Source: Methylohalobius sp964654415
GTDB lineage: Bacteria > Pseudomonadota > Gammaproteobacteria > Methylococcales > Methylothermaceae
DNA: 64,000 bases
Direction of reading: 5' to 3'
NCBI GenBank assembly: GCA_964654415.1
Contig: CAZZIP010000004.1
Location: 168,810 to 232,809 of the forward strand
Positions 17,163-26,432 of the stretch are shown here, in pieces (within the stretch, counting starts at the first letter, position 1; each line of letters begins with the position of its first letter). The translations under genes and the position numbers were made by a program. The notes beneath the pieces were generated by a model. The model saw nothing but the letters and a program-made list of their open reading frames with translations, had not been told where the DNA came from and made no database searches.

Positions 17163-19328
17163 ATGGCCGAACGCCTTACCCTGATTCCAGTCCGCACCAG
17201 CAAACAGGGCATGTCTTTGAATGCCGGCAAATTAAAAAAAGAGTATTGTGAAGAAACCTCGACCGTAGAATTGCACCGCCAAGACATGGCCAAATGGGGC
17301 CTAAAGAAAGGCGACAAGGTCCGCCTGCGCTCCGCCGCCGGTATCGAGGCCATCGTCACCTGCAAAGAGCGCAAAGGCGACGATGCCACCCCAGGACTGG
17401 CTTTCATCGCCTATGGGCCGGTGAGCAGCCTATTCATGGATGAGGACACCGCAGGCACCGGGATGCCCTCCTCCAAGCATCTTGAAGTCGAACTGGAAGG
17501 TCCCATCGGCGAAGACGGTCAAGTGATCGCCACCCGCCCCGCCGCAGAGCAGGCTTTAGGCACCCCCTGCCCGCTGACCCAAGAGCAGCTTACCGCTTTA
17601 AACGCGCTCATGCGCGCGCCGCTTTCGCCCACTCAGGCTGCTTGGCTAAGCGGCTACTTCTTTGCCTTGAGCGGGGCGCAACCGGTCGCCCAGGCGCCCG
17701 TCCAACCGGCCTCCCTTCCGCTCATGACCATTTTGTACGGCTCCCACACCGGCAACGGCGAAGGGATTGCCGAAACTCTGATGAGCATGGCCAGCGCCGA
17801 AGGCTTAAACGCCCGCCTGGTCGATATGGAAGAATTCGATCCCCAAGAGCTCGAGCGCGAGCAGCTGCTATTCGTCATCGTCAGCACCCACGGCGAAGGC
17901 GACCCGCCCATCGCCGCCGAAAAACTTCACGCTTACCTGAAAAATTACGCAGGTCCACCGCTGGAAAACTTAAAATACGCGGTTTTTGCCTTGGGCGACA
18001 GCAGCTACCGATTCTTCTGCCAGACCGGTAAGGATTTCGATCAATACTTGGAGCAAGCCGGCGCCACCCGCATCCTAGAGCGGGTCGATGCCGACGTGGA
18101 TTTTGAGGAACCGGCCCAAGCCTGGATGGCCCAAGTCCTCAAAACCTACCGGGAGTTGGCTGGACAGTCTCAGCCTGGCGGCGCAGCGGTCGCCGCAGCC
18201 ACTGGAAGAAAAGCAGGTTACGGCAAAACCAACCCCTACCCGGCCCAGGTCATGGTCAATGTCAACTTAAACGGCCAAGGCTCGGCCAAGGAGACCCGCC
18301 ATATCGAGATCGACCTCAGGGAATCCGGCCTAAGTTACGAGCCAGGCGACGCCCTTGGGGTCTACCCCGCAAACAACCTAAGCTACGTCGAAGACCTATT
18401 GGCGGCGCTTGGGATGAGCGGTGAGGAAGAGGTCACCGTGGGCAAGGAAACCGTTACTCTGCGCCGAGCGTTCACCCACCTGCTGGACATCACCGCCTTG
18501 AGCCAGCCGCTAATCGCCAAATACGCCGAATTGGTCGAAAGCGAATCCCTAAAAGCCCTGCTCGACGACGAAAAAGCCTACGGTGATTATACTTGGGGCC
18601 GGCAGATCCTCGATCTGGTGAAGGAATACCCGCCGCACGGCATAAGCCCCCAGGAATTCGTCGAGCTCCTGCGCAGGATCCCCCCCCGCTTGTACTCTAT
18701 CGCCTCCAGCCTCAAAGCGTATCCAGACCAAGCGCACCTACTCGTCGGCGTAGTCCGCTACCACAGCTTCGGTCGCGACCGCGAAGGCGTCTGCTCCAAC
18801 TACCTGGCCCGTGCGCAGGTGGGCGAGCGCCTGCCGGTGTACGTCCAAGCCAACAAAAACTTCCGCCTGCCCAAAGACGGCGAGGTACCGATCATCATGG
18901 TCGGCCCAGGCACCGGGCTTGCTCCATTTCGGGCTTATCTCCAGGAACGCCGTGCCACCGGCAGCCGGGGTAAGAACTGGCTATTCTTCGGCGACCAGCA
19001 CCAGGCAACCGATTTTCTCTACGGCGAGGAGTTGATGCAGATGCACCGCGATGGCTTCCTCACCCGGCTGGACCTGGCCTTCTCCCGCGACCAGGATCGG
19101 AAAATCTACGTCCAGCATAGAATGTTGGAAAACGCCAAGGAACTCTATGGCTGGCTGGAAGAAGGCGCTTGTTTCTACGTTTGCGGCGACGCCAGCCGGA
19201 TGGCCAAGGACGTCCATCAAGCGCTGCTTCAGATCATTGCCACAGAGGGTGGCAAGACCCCGCAAGCGGCAGAAGAATACTTAGACGCCCTGGTAAGCGC
19301 TAAACGTTACCTGCGCGACGTCTACTAA
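17163..19328 (+). CDS. FwdD - diflavin (CysJ-type) reductase fusion
   Basis: A 721-residue fusion. Residues 1-114 are the FwdD molybdopterin-dinucleotide-binding subunit of formylmethanofuran dehydrogenase (TSKQGMSLNAGKLKKEY, KKGDKVRLRSAAG, PGLAFIAYGP, AGTGMPSSKHLEVELEGP). Residues ~137-171 match the start of CysJ (LSPTQAAWLSGYF). Residues 188-325 are a flavodoxin domain with FMN loops GSHTGNG (193-199), STHGEGD (241-247) and ALGDSSY. Residues 355-721 are the FAD/NADPH module: RLYSIASS (509-516), EGVCSNYL, GPGTGLAPF (581-589), SRDQDRKIYVQ (641-651), CGDASRMAKDV and a terminal Tyr, the CysJ pattern for NADPH. ATG 17163 has AGGAG 6 bases upstream. Inference: it completes FwdABC and passes its electrons through FMN and FAD to NADP+. 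Stop overlaps ppsA by 4 bases. Confidence 0.93.
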   Translation: MAERLTLIPVRTSKQGMSLNAGKLKKEYCEETSTVELHRQDMAKWGLKKGDKVRLRSAAGIEAIVTCKERKGDDATPGLAFIAYGPVSSLFMDEDTAGTGMPSSKHLEVELEGPIGEDGQVIATRPAAEQALGTPCPLTQEQLTALNALMRAPLSPTQAAWLSGYFFALSGAQPVAQAPVQPASLPLMTILYGSHTGNGEGIAETLMSMASAEGLNARLVDMEEFDPQELEREQLLFVIVSTHGEGDPPIAAEKLHAYLKNYAGPPLENLKYAVFALGDSSYRFFCQTGKDFDQYLEQAGATRILERVDADVDFEEPAQAWMAQVLKTYRELAGQSQPGGAAVAAATGRKAGYGKTNPYPAQVMVNVNLNGQGSAKETRHIEIDLRESGLSYEPGDALGVYPANNLSYVEDLLAALGMSGEEEVTVGKETVTLRRAFTHLLDITALSQPLIAKYAELVESESLKALLDDEKAYGDYTWGRQILDLVKEYPPHGISPQEFVELLRRIPPRLYSIASSLKAYPDQAHLLVGVVRYHSFGRDREGVCSNYLARAQVGERLPVYVQANKNFRLPKDGEVPIIMVGPGTGLAPFRAYLQERRATGSRGKNWLFFGDQHQATDFLYGEELMQMHRDGFLTRLDLAFSRDQDRKIYVQHRMLENAKELYGWLEEGACFYVCGDASRMAKDVHQALLQIIATEGGKTPQAAEEYLDALVSAKRYLRDVY

Positions 19329-21721
19329 TGGTTTGTTTTCAGCCCCAGCCGCTCTTCCACCTTCAGCACCAGGCGGGTGGTTTTAAGCATGGTATCCGGG
19401 TTAAGGCTGATCGAATCGATGCCGCACTCGACCAAAAATTCAGCCATCTCCGGGTAATCCGAGGGAGCCTGGCCGCAAAACCCGGAATGGACGCCGTGCT
19501 TGCGGCAGCCGTCGATGGCCAGCCTAACCATCGCTTTGACTGCCTGGTCGCGTTCGTCGTAGTCGAAGGCGACCAACTCCGAGTCGCGGTCCACTCCCAA
19601 AGTGAGCTGGGTCAGATCATTGGAGCCGATGGAAAAGCCGTCGAACAGCTCGGCAAACTCGGAAAGCAAGATCACGTTGCTCGGAATCTCGCACATACAA
19701 TAGACTTTAAGGCCGTTTTCCCCGCGCTTTAGGCCAAACTCGGCCATTTTCTCCAGCACCCGCTCGGCTTCGTCCACCCGGCGCACGAACGGCAGCATCA
19801 CGATCACGTTGGAAAGCCCCATCGCCTCGCGCACTCGCTTGATCGCCGCGCACTCCAAAGCGAATCCTTCGGCGTAGGCCGGATGGGCATAGCGGGCCGC
19901 ACCGCGAAACCCCAGCATAGGATTGGATTCGACCGGCTCGAACCAGCGCCCGCCGAGCAGAGCGGCGTATTCGTTGCTTTTGAAGTCCGACATCCTCACC
20001 ACCACCGGCTTGGGATAAAATGCTGCGGCGATGGTGCCGATGTTTTCAGTCAAGTTACGGACGAAGTATTCTTTGGGATCCGCATAGCTGCGCGTGAGCT
20101 CGGCGATCGCCTGGCGTTCTTTGGCGTCCTCGACTTTTTCCGGATGCACCAAGGCCATGGGGTGAACTTTGATCGCCTCGCTGATAATGAACTCCATCCG
20201 CGCCAGCCCCACCCCGTCGTTGGGGAGGAGCGCCGTGCCAAAAGCAAGCTCTGGATTACCCAAGTTGAGCATGAGTTTGGTCTGGGGTCTAGGTAGCTGC
20301 GCCAAGTCGAGCCGCTCTACGGTGAAAGGGAGCTCGCCTTCATACACCCGACCAACATCGCCTTCGGCGCACGAGACCGTGACAATCTGGCCGTCTTGGA
20401 GCACCTCGGTGGCGTTTCCTGTACCGACCACCGCCGGGACCCCAAGCTCGCGCGCGACGATGGCAGAATGGCAGGTCCTCCCGCCGCGATTGGTGATGAT
20501 GGCGGCGGCAGTCTTCATCACCGGTTCCCAATCGGGAGTAGTCATGTCCGCGACCAGCACTTCGCCGGGCTGAAACTCCGAAAGCCTGGCCACCTCGGGG
20601 ATCACCCGCACCCTGCCGGTGGCGATTTTGTTTCCCACCGCGCGGCCGCTGAGTAAGACCCTGCCCGGAGAAGAAAGGCGATATTCTTCCCAAAGCGTAG
20701 CTTTTTTCTGCGAAGCGACCGTCTCCGGGCGCGCCTGGACCAGATACAATTGCCCATCCAGCCCGTCCTTGGCCCATTCCATATCCATAGGTCGACCATA
20801 GTGGTCCTCGACCTTGATGGCATAATCGGCTAGGGTAAGCACCTCCTCGTCGTTTAAGCAAAAGCGCTCGCGTTCTGCCTTTGTGGTGGGAACGTTACGG
20901 GTGGTCAGATGCCCGCCTTCGGCGTAAATCAGCTTGACTTTCTTGGTTCCCAGTTGGCGTCTGAGCACCGCCCGGTATCCCTGGCGGAAAGTTGGCTTGA
21001 AGACGTAGAACTCGTCCGGGTCCACCACCCCCTGGACGACGTTCTCGCCTAGCCCCCAACTGCCTTCGATGAATACTACATCGCGAAAGCCAGTTTCAGT
21101 GTCCAAGCTGAACATTACCCCGCTAGCGGCCAAATCGGCGCGCACCATCTTCTGCACTCCAACCGAGAGGTAAACCTTAAAATGGTCAAAGCCTTGATCG
21201 ATGCGGTAGTGGATCGCGCGATCGGTGAACAAGCTGGCAAAACAGCGCTTTACTGCCTCGATCAGCGCCTCACCGCCGCGGATGTTCAGATAGCTCTCTT
21301 GCTGGCCGGCGAAACTGGCGGTGGGCAGATCCTCGGCGGTCGCCGAAGAGCGCACCGCTACGCTCAACGCCTCGCCGTATTCGCGTTCCAGTTGGCGATA
21401 AGCGGCTAGAATCTCCTCGCGCAGCTCGTCCGGAATGCCCGCCTCGTAGACGATGCGGCGGGCTTTGGCAGCGCGCGCTTTGAGGTCTTGAACGTCATTT
21501 GGATTCAACCCGGCCAAAACCTGGCGCAGCCTGTCCCAGGCGCCCGCGCAGTCGAGCACATAACGGTAGCCTTCGGCGGTGATAGCAAATCCATCGGGAA
21601 TTTTGACCCCTTTGGGGGAAAGGGCCCGGATCATTTCCCCCAAAGAGGCGTTCTTGCCTCCGACCAGGGGCAGATCGGCAAGGCTCAAGTCGGCAAAGAA
21701 GCGGATAAATCGAAACGGCAT
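19325..21721 (-). CDS. ppsA: Phosphoenolpyruvate synthase
   Basis: Converts pyruvate, ATP and water to PEP, AMP and phosphate for gluconeogenesis or C1 assimilation. The ATG at 21721 has AAGGAG 6 bases upstream and gives MPFRFIRFFADLSLADLPLVGGKNASLGEM (798 residues, typical). The phospho-histidine motif GGRTCHSAIVARELG lies near residue 420, and the C-terminal PEP-binding barrel ends with GFCGQAPSDYPE and IDSISLNPDT. It is convergent with the FwdD-reductase gene and divergent from the amino-acid permease. Confidence 0.94.
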   Translation of the reverse strand: MPFRFIRFFADLSLADLPLVGGKNASLGEMIRALSPKGVKIPDGFAITAEGYRYVLDCAGAWDRLRQVLAGLNPNDVQDLKARAAKARRIVYEAGIPDELREEILAAYRQLEREYGEALSVAVRSSATAEDLPTASFAGQQESYLNIRGGEALIEAVKRCFASLFTDRAIHYRIDQGFDHFKVYLSVGVQKMVRADLAASGVMFSLDTETGFRDVVFIEGSWGLGENVVQGVVDPDEFYVFKPTFRQGYRAVLRRQLGTKKVKLIYAEGGHLTTRNVPTTKAERERFCLNDEEVLTLADYAIKVEDHYGRPMDMEWAKDGLDGQLYLVQARPETVASQKKATLWEEYRLSSPGRVLLSGRAVGNKIATGRVRVIPEVARLSEFQPGEVLVADMTTPDWEPVMKTAAAIITNRGGRTCHSAIVARELGVPAVVGTGNATEVLQDGQIVTVSCAEGDVGRVYEGELPFTVERLDLAQLPRPQTKLMLNLGNPELAFGTALLPNDGVGLARMEFIISEAIKVHPMALVHPEKVEDAKERQAIAELTRSYADPKEYFVRNLTENIGTIAAAFYPKPVVVRMSDFKSNEYAALLGGRWFEPVESNPMLGFRGAARYAHPAYAEGFALECAAIKRVREAMGLSNVIVMLPFVRRVDEAERVLEKMAEFGLKRGENGLKVYCMCEIPSNVILLSEFAELFDGFSIGSNDLTQLTLGVDRDSELVAFDYDERDQAVKAMVRLAIDGCRKHGVHSGFCGQAPSDYPEMAEFLVECGIDSISLNPDTMLKTTRLVLKVEERLGLKTNH

Positions 21722-21774
21722 AGCTTTCTCCTTAAGAGGGATCGACATTAAATCCTATTATGCCGCTTTTGGCG

Positions 21775-21804
21775 TTGGGAAAGTTGTCCTTTGCCGATTA
21801 CAAT
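21775..21804 (+). promoter_or_regulatory. Candidate sigma-70 promoter of the amino-acid permease gene
   Basis: TTGGGA at 21775-21780 and TACAAT at 21799-21804 are separated by 18 bases; the ATG follows 38 bases later. The hexamers are close to consensus but unproven. Confidence 0.4.
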
Positions 21805-21842
21805 CTAAGCGGCAACCTTAAACCAAGCACCGAGGCACGACG

Positions 21843-23264
21843 ATGCAGCTGTTTCGCACCAAACTGACTGCCCACGATTTTACTGAAGGAGGCTTAAAGC
21901 GCTGCCTGAGCGCCTTCGATCTCACGCTACTCGGCATAGGCGCCATCATCGGCACCGGGATTTTCGTCCTCACCGGGATCGTAGCCGCGACTTTAGCCGG
22001 TCCCGGGGTAATTTTGTCGTTCGTGTTCGCCGGCTTTGCCTGCGCCTTTGCCGCTTTGGCCTATGCCGAACTGGCCTCGGCCATCGGCGGCTGTGGCAGC
22101 GCTTACGGCTACAGCTATGCCGCCTTTGGCGAGCTGATCGCTTGGCTGGTCGGCTGGAACCTGATCTTGGAATACGGAATCGCGGTGGCGGCGGTGGCTA
22201 ACGGCTGGTCGGGATATTTCTGCGACGCCCTGGCGGCGATCGGGGTCGAACTGCCCAAAACCTTAACCCACGCTCCCAACGCCGGAGGAACGATCAATCT
22301 TTTGGCCTCTTTGATCATCCTCATCTTAATGGGGCTGTTGATCCTAGGGGTGAAAGAAAGCGCACGCTTGAACGCGGCGATGGTGGGGATCAAACTCCTG
22401 ACCATCGCCGTGTTCGTGGCCGTGGCGGCCTTCCACGTCGATCCTACCCTGTGGCAGCCGTTTTTGCCGTTTGGCTGGTTCGACTACACCCCAGAAGGCA
22501 AGCCGGTAGGAGTATTGGCGGGAGCGTCGATCGTATTTTTCGCCTACGTCGGTTTCGACGCCGTCTCCACCGCGGCTGAGGAGGCTACCAACCCCCAGCG
22601 CGACGTCCCCCTCGGCATCATCGCCTCGCTCGCCTTCTGCACCGTGGTGTACATGCTGGTGGCCGCGCTTCTGACTGGGGTAGTGCCATATCCTCAGCTC
22701 AATGTCTCCTCGCCGGTCGCTCATGCCTTACACCTTATCGGCATCCGCTGGGCCTCGGCTTTGGTCGCTGCCGGGGTGATCGCCGGGCTGACCACCGTGA
22801 TGCTGGTGCTTTACTACGGCCTGACCCGGATTATCTTCGCCATGTCCCGAGACGGGCTGCTGTCGCCCTGGTTCGCGCACGTCTCCCCGCGTACCCACAC
22901 CCCAGTCCGGGTGATCGTGCTCTGCGGCCTGATTATGGCGATCATCGCCGGGCTCGTACCCTTGGGGGAACTTGCCGAACTGGTCAACATCGGTACTTTG
23001 TTCGCTTTCGTCCTGGTGTGCGGCGGAGTGGTTGTGTTGCGTATTACCCAGCCCGAACTCCATCGCCCATTCAAAGCCCCCTTGAATCCCTTCCTCCCGC
23101 TGCTCGGTGCAGTATCGTGCGGGGCTTTGATGGCATTTCTACCCAGTTTGACCTGGTACCGCTTTATCATCTGGCTGGCAATAGGTTTTGTGATTTATTT
23201 CACTTACTCTTATCGCCACAGCAACCTGAGTCCCAAACCGGTCAAAGTTAAGCACCTGCGCTGA
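21843..23264 (+). CDS. APC-family amino-acid permease (CAT-like)
   Basis: Inner-membrane amino-acid transporter, 473 residues with about 12 hydrophobic segments. The N-terminal part has LTLLGIGAIIGTGIFVLTGIVA, the APC-family signature for substrate binding in the first helix, and FAYVGFDAVSTAAEEATNPQRD in helix 6, characteristic of the cationic amino-acid transporter (YfnA/CAT) branch. GAGG lies about 7 bases before the ATG. The substrate is not resolvable. The next gene begins 2 bases after its stop, suggesting co-transcription. Confidence 0.88.
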   Translation: MQLFRTKLTAHDFTEGGLKRCLSAFDLTLLGIGAIIGTGIFVLTGIVAATLAGPGVILSFVFAGFACAFAALAYAELASAIGGCGSAYGYSYAAFGELIAWLVGWNLILEYGIAVAAVANGWSGYFCDALAAIGVELPKTLTHAPNAGGTINLLASLIILILMGLLILGVKESARLNAAMVGIKLLTIAVFVAVAAFHVDPTLWQPFLPFGWFDYTPEGKPVGVLAGASIVFFAYVGFDAVSTAAEEATNPQRDVPLGIIASLAFCTVVYMLVAALLTGVVPYPQLNVSSPVAHALHLIGIRWASALVAAGVIAGLTTVMLVLYYGLTRIIFAMSRDGLLSPWFAHVSPRTHTPVRVIVLCGLIMAIIAGLVPLGELAELVNIGTLFAFVLVCGGVVVLRITQPELHRPFKAPLNPFLPLLGAVSCGALMAFLPSLTWYRFIIWLAIGFVIYFTYSYRHSNLSPKPVKVKHLR

Positions 23265-23266
23265 AG

Positions 23267-24427
23267 ATGCTGCCGCGCACCGTCATCATCTTGAGCCTGG
23301 TCTCGTTTCTGAACGACGCGGCGAGTGAACTGATCACGCCTTTGCTGCCTTTGTTTCTGACTGCCACGCTAGGAGCGGGACCTTGGGTGGTGGGGTTGGT
23401 GGAAGGAGTAGCCGAAACCACCGCAAGCGTGCTGAAAATCTTCTCTGGCCAGCTGGCCGACCGCGGCCTCCGCCACAAGCTTTTGGTGCTTTCTGGCTAT
23501 ACGCTGTCTAACCTATGCCGTCCTCTGATCGGCCTGGCGGGAGCCTGGAGCATGGTATTGGGACTGCGTTTCCTGGATCGGGTCGGCAAAGGCATCCGCA
23601 CCGCTCCGCGCGACGCGCTCATCGCCCACACCACCCCACCTGAGCTCCTAGGACGCGCCTTTGGCTTTCACCGGGCGTTGGACAACGCCGGAGCGATCGC
23701 AGGACCCATCGCCGCTTTCTGGCTGCTCAACTTAGGCCTACCCATGACGCAGGTTTTCTTGTGGTCGGCTGTGCCTGGGGCATGTGTACTGGGGCTATTG
23801 CTCCTTGGACTTAAAGAACCGCCCCGGCCGCCTCGGCTCTCCCCTCCGCCTTTGCGCTGGCACGCGCTCGATACCTCGCTCAAGGGGTTAATCCTGGCAA
23901 GCGGCGGGCTTCAACTGGCAGCAGCCCCCGAGGTGTTTTTAGTGCTGTGGGCCACCGATCGGGGGCTGGAGGTTGCCTGGGCGCCCTTGCTATGGGCCGC
24001 TGCTAGCGTAGTCAAAACTCCGATCTCGCTGGCCGGAGGGGTGCTTTCCGATCGCATCGGCCAGTTGCCGGTCCTGCTCCTCGGCTGGGGAGGGAGGATT
24101 GGGATACTTACCGCCCTGGCTTTGGCTGAAGACGGCGCGCTTTTGACCTGGGGATTGTTTCTTGGCTACGCCGCCGCATTGGCCATGACCGAGGGGCCAG
24201 AGCGCGCGCTCGTAGGAACATGCGCTCCCAAAGCCTTGCGCGCGACCGCTTTTGGTCTGTATCACATGACCGTGGGACTGGCCGCTCTTCCTGGCGGGGT
24301 ATTGTTCGGCAGCCTATGGCAATGGGGGGGAGCGCCTCTGGCGTTTGCCTTTTCCGCAGTCGGCACGGCGGTTTCCGCCGTCGTCCTGCTGGCTTATACC
24401 CGCCGCGATCATAGCCTTCGCACCTGA
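23267..24427 (+). CDS. MFS transporter
   Basis: Major facilitator superfamily transporter, 386 residues, with about 11-12 hydrophobic segments. The N-terminus SLVSFLNDAASELITPLLP and the loop GQLADRGLRHK between helices 2 and 3 are typical of a widespread uncharacterised MFS group. DRVGKGIRTAPRDALIA is another family signature. Substrate unknown. Its 3' end overlaps the convergent pfkB by 19 bases. Confidence 0.82.
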   Translation: MLPRTVIILSLVSFLNDAASELITPLLPLFLTATLGAGPWVVGLVEGVAETTASVLKIFSGQLADRGLRHKLLVLSGYTLSNLCRPLIGLAGAWSMVLGLRFLDRVGKGIRTAPRDALIAHTTPPELLGRAFGFHRALDNAGAIAGPIAAFWLLNLGLPMTQVFLWSAVPGACVLGLLLLGLKEPPRPPRLSPPPLRWHALDTSLKGLILASGGLQLAAAPEVFLVLWATDRGLEVAWAPLLWAAASVVKTPISLAGGVLSDRIGQLPVLLLGWGGRIGILTALALAEDGALLTWGLFLGYAAALAMTEGPERALVGTCAPKALRATAFGLYHMTVGLAALPGGVLFGSLWQWGGAPLAFAFSAVGTAVSAVVLLAYTRRDHSLRT

Positions 24428-25338
24428 ACCTGCTCCAAAAGCGGCGGCAACTCCTTAAGGCAAAATAATTCGGTTCCGGGTTGGCGCACAGTGCCGGCGC
24501 TCACCGCCACCGCCAAGCGGAGAACCTCAGGCAATTCCAAGCCGCGCACAAAACCGGCCACCAGTCCGGCCACCAACGAGTCGCCTGCCCCGACGCTGGA
24601 ACGCACATTTACTTGTGGGGGGATCGCCAAAAAGCTGGCTTCCTGGCCGACGAGCAATGCCCCGTCTTGCCCCAGCGAAACGCACACATAAGCCACCCCT
24701 TGGGCGAGGATTTTCTCCGCCTCGGTCAGCACTGAGGGCAAGTCGGGCAAAGGCCGGCCGCTTAATTGTTCCAGTTCGTAGCGGTTGGGCTTGACCAGAA
24801 ACGGGCCAGCGGCTACCCCCTCCTTAAGCAATCCGCCGTGGGCATCCAGCACCGCTCGCCCCCCTTGGCTTTGGATTTGCCGGATGAAGGCGGCATAGGC
24901 ATCTTCTGCTACGCCTGGCGGGACCGATCCGGTCACCACCCCGTAGCCGCTCCCGACCCGACCGACGAAGCGCTCGCACAGCCCTTCCAGTGCTGCCTGC
25001 GGCAAATACGGCCCCTGACCGGTGACTTCGTACTGAGCCCCGGTTTCCTGCTCCAGGATGGTAGCGTTGATGCGAGTTTCTCCTTCTACCCAGACGTATA
25101 TCGGGTCGTCCAGGTGCCGACCCAACAGGTGCTCCAGAAACGCGCCGGTCTCTCCCGCCAGCACGCAGAAGTTGCTCGCCGCGATCCCCAGCCGTTTGAG
25201 CGCCCGCCCGACGTTGATTCCATTGCCGCCTGGGTCGAAGCGGCTGGTTTTGGCGCGGACTTTCTGGTTGCAAATCAACTTCCCGATCTCATAGGTCACG
25301 TCCACCGCCGGATTTAAGGTCAAAGTAGCTACTGGCAT
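24409..25338 (-). CDS. pfkB: PfkB-family sugar kinase, probable 6-phosphofructokinase II
   Basis: Ribokinase-family enzyme, 309 residues. The ATG at 25338 gives MPVATLTLNPAVDVTYEI, the normal start; upstream in-frame codons overlap the preceding gene. Seen: FDPGGNGINVGRALKRLG (substrate and Gly-Gly region), LVKPNRYELEQLSGR and the catalytic-base motif SSVGAGDSLVAGL. It resembles E. coli PfkB more than tagatose or fructose-1-phosphate kinases, but sugar specificity within this group is uncertain. It overlaps the LOG-family gene by 10 bases, so the two are probably co-translated. Confidence 0.8.
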   Translation of the reverse strand: MPVATLTLNPAVDVTYEIGKLICNQKVRAKTSRFDPGGNGINVGRALKRLGIAASNFCVLAGETGAFLEHLLGRHLDDPIYVWVEGETRINATILEQETGAQYEVTGQGPYLPQAALEGLCERFVGRVGSGYGVVTGSVPPGVAEDAYAAFIRQIQSQGGRAVLDAHGGLLKEGVAAGPFLVKPNRYELEQLSGRPLPDLPSVLTEAEKILAQGVAYVCVSLGQDGALLVGQEASFLAIPPQVNVRSSVGAGDSLVAGLVAGFVRGLELPEVLRLAVAVSAGTVRQPGTELFCLKELPPLLEQVQVRRL

Positions 25339-26303
25339 GGCTCCCCTTCGATCAAGCTCTCCCCTTTGCTCTGATACCACCATACGATGCCGTTCCAGAT
25401 CTCTTCGGCGGTCTCGGCATACCAGAAGAGTTCCAAATCTTCTAGATCGATGGCACCATCCTCGACCAGAAAGTCGAAATCGATCACTCGGCGCCAATAT
25501 TCCTCGCCCACCAACACTACCGGCACCGGTTGGATCTTGCGGGTCTGGATCAGGGTCAAGGTCTCGAACAGCTCATCCAGCGTGCCAAAGCCGCCTGGAA
25601 ACGCCACCAAAGCTTTGGCGCGCAGCAAAAAATGCAGCTTGCGCATAGCGAAATAGTGGAACTGAAAACACAGTTCCGGAGCGATGTAGGGATTGGGGAA
25701 CTGCTCGTGGGGCAGAGTAATGTTGAGCCCCACGCTTTTGGCCCCTACCTCGAATGCCCCGCGGTTGGCCGCTTCCATGATTCCCGGCCCGCCACCGGTC
25801 ATCACCACCAGCCGACAATCCAAAGGTCCCTGGCCGGAGTTGCCGACCAGTTGCCCGAATTTCCGGGCAATCTCATAGTACCTGGCTTTAGCGGCGATGC
25901 GCTCTGCCACTTGCACGCGCCGCTTGAGTTCTTGGTCGTCTGGACGCTTTTCAAGCGCCGCTTTTAAAGCCTGCAGCCTGCGCTTTGCTACCTTAGGTTC
26001 AGGAATGCGAGTGCTGCCGAAGACGACGATGGTGCTTTTGACTCCGGCGCGCTGCAGCTCCAGTTCTGGCTTGAGATAGTCCAACTGTAGGCGGACTGGT
26101 CTGGTCTCGTAACGATTGAGAAACTCGGGGTCGGAGACGACCGGGCGAAAGCTCGCGCTTGCCCGAATTTGTTGCACTCTACGCCAGGCCTCTGGGTCTT
26201 CTTCCAGCGGCCTAGGAAGCTCCCAGGGCAGTGGCTCACGCCGCTCTGGGGCGGGCGGTTTGGGCAGCACGCAGACCTTAGAGGATTCGTTCGGGTCGCT
26301 CAC
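25329..26303 (-). CDS. LOG family protein (nucleotide 5'-monophosphate nucleosidase-like)
   Basis: A 324-residue protein of the LOG/TIGR00730 superfamily, often misannotated as lysine decarboxylase. Diagnostic motifs are GGGPGIMEAANRGAFE and PGGFGTLDELFE, which form the nucleotide-binding and catalytic site of phosphoribohydrolases acting on NMPs. The N-terminal ~100 residues (PPAPERREPLPWELPRPL and beyond) are an extension typical of the long bacterial subgroup. The start is GTG at 26303 with AAGGAG 11 bases upstream. Function in purine or pyrimidine nucleotide turnover is an inference from family. Confidence 0.82.
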   Translation of the reverse strand: MSDPNESSKVCVLPKPPAPERREPLPWELPRPLEEDPEAWRRVQQIRASASFRPVVSDPEFLNRYETRPVRLQLDYLKPELELQRAGVKSTIVVFGSTRIPEPKVAKRRLQALKAALEKRPDDQELKRRVQVAERIAAKARYYEIARKFGQLVGNSGQGPLDCRLVVMTGGGPGIMEAANRGAFEVGAKSVGLNITLPHEQFPNPYIAPELCFQFHYFAMRKLHFLLRAKALVAFPGGFGTLDELFETLTLIQTRKIQPVPVVLVGEEYWRRVIDFDFLVEDGAIDLEDLELFWYAETAEEIWNGIVWWYQSKGESLIEGEPCQ

Positions 26304-26432
26304 TTTGGCATTCTCTCCTTTAGGTTTTAGTTAAAATTTTAAGCATACCATTTCTGCGCGCTTAAGTTTTTCTACACACCCCAAGATGCTATACTCGCCG
26401 CCGTCGCAACCCGCCTTCAAGGAAATTCGAAC

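Noticed and set aside
17163..19328. Plain sulfite reductase flavoprotein CysJ
   Set aside because: The first 114 residues are a clear FwdD domain, the gene is divergent from fwdB, and no cysI is present.
26326..26344. AT palindrome TTAAAATTTTAA between the LOG and ZIP genes
   Set aside because: Very low complexity, expected by chance in an AT-rich gap; no promoter elements align with it.
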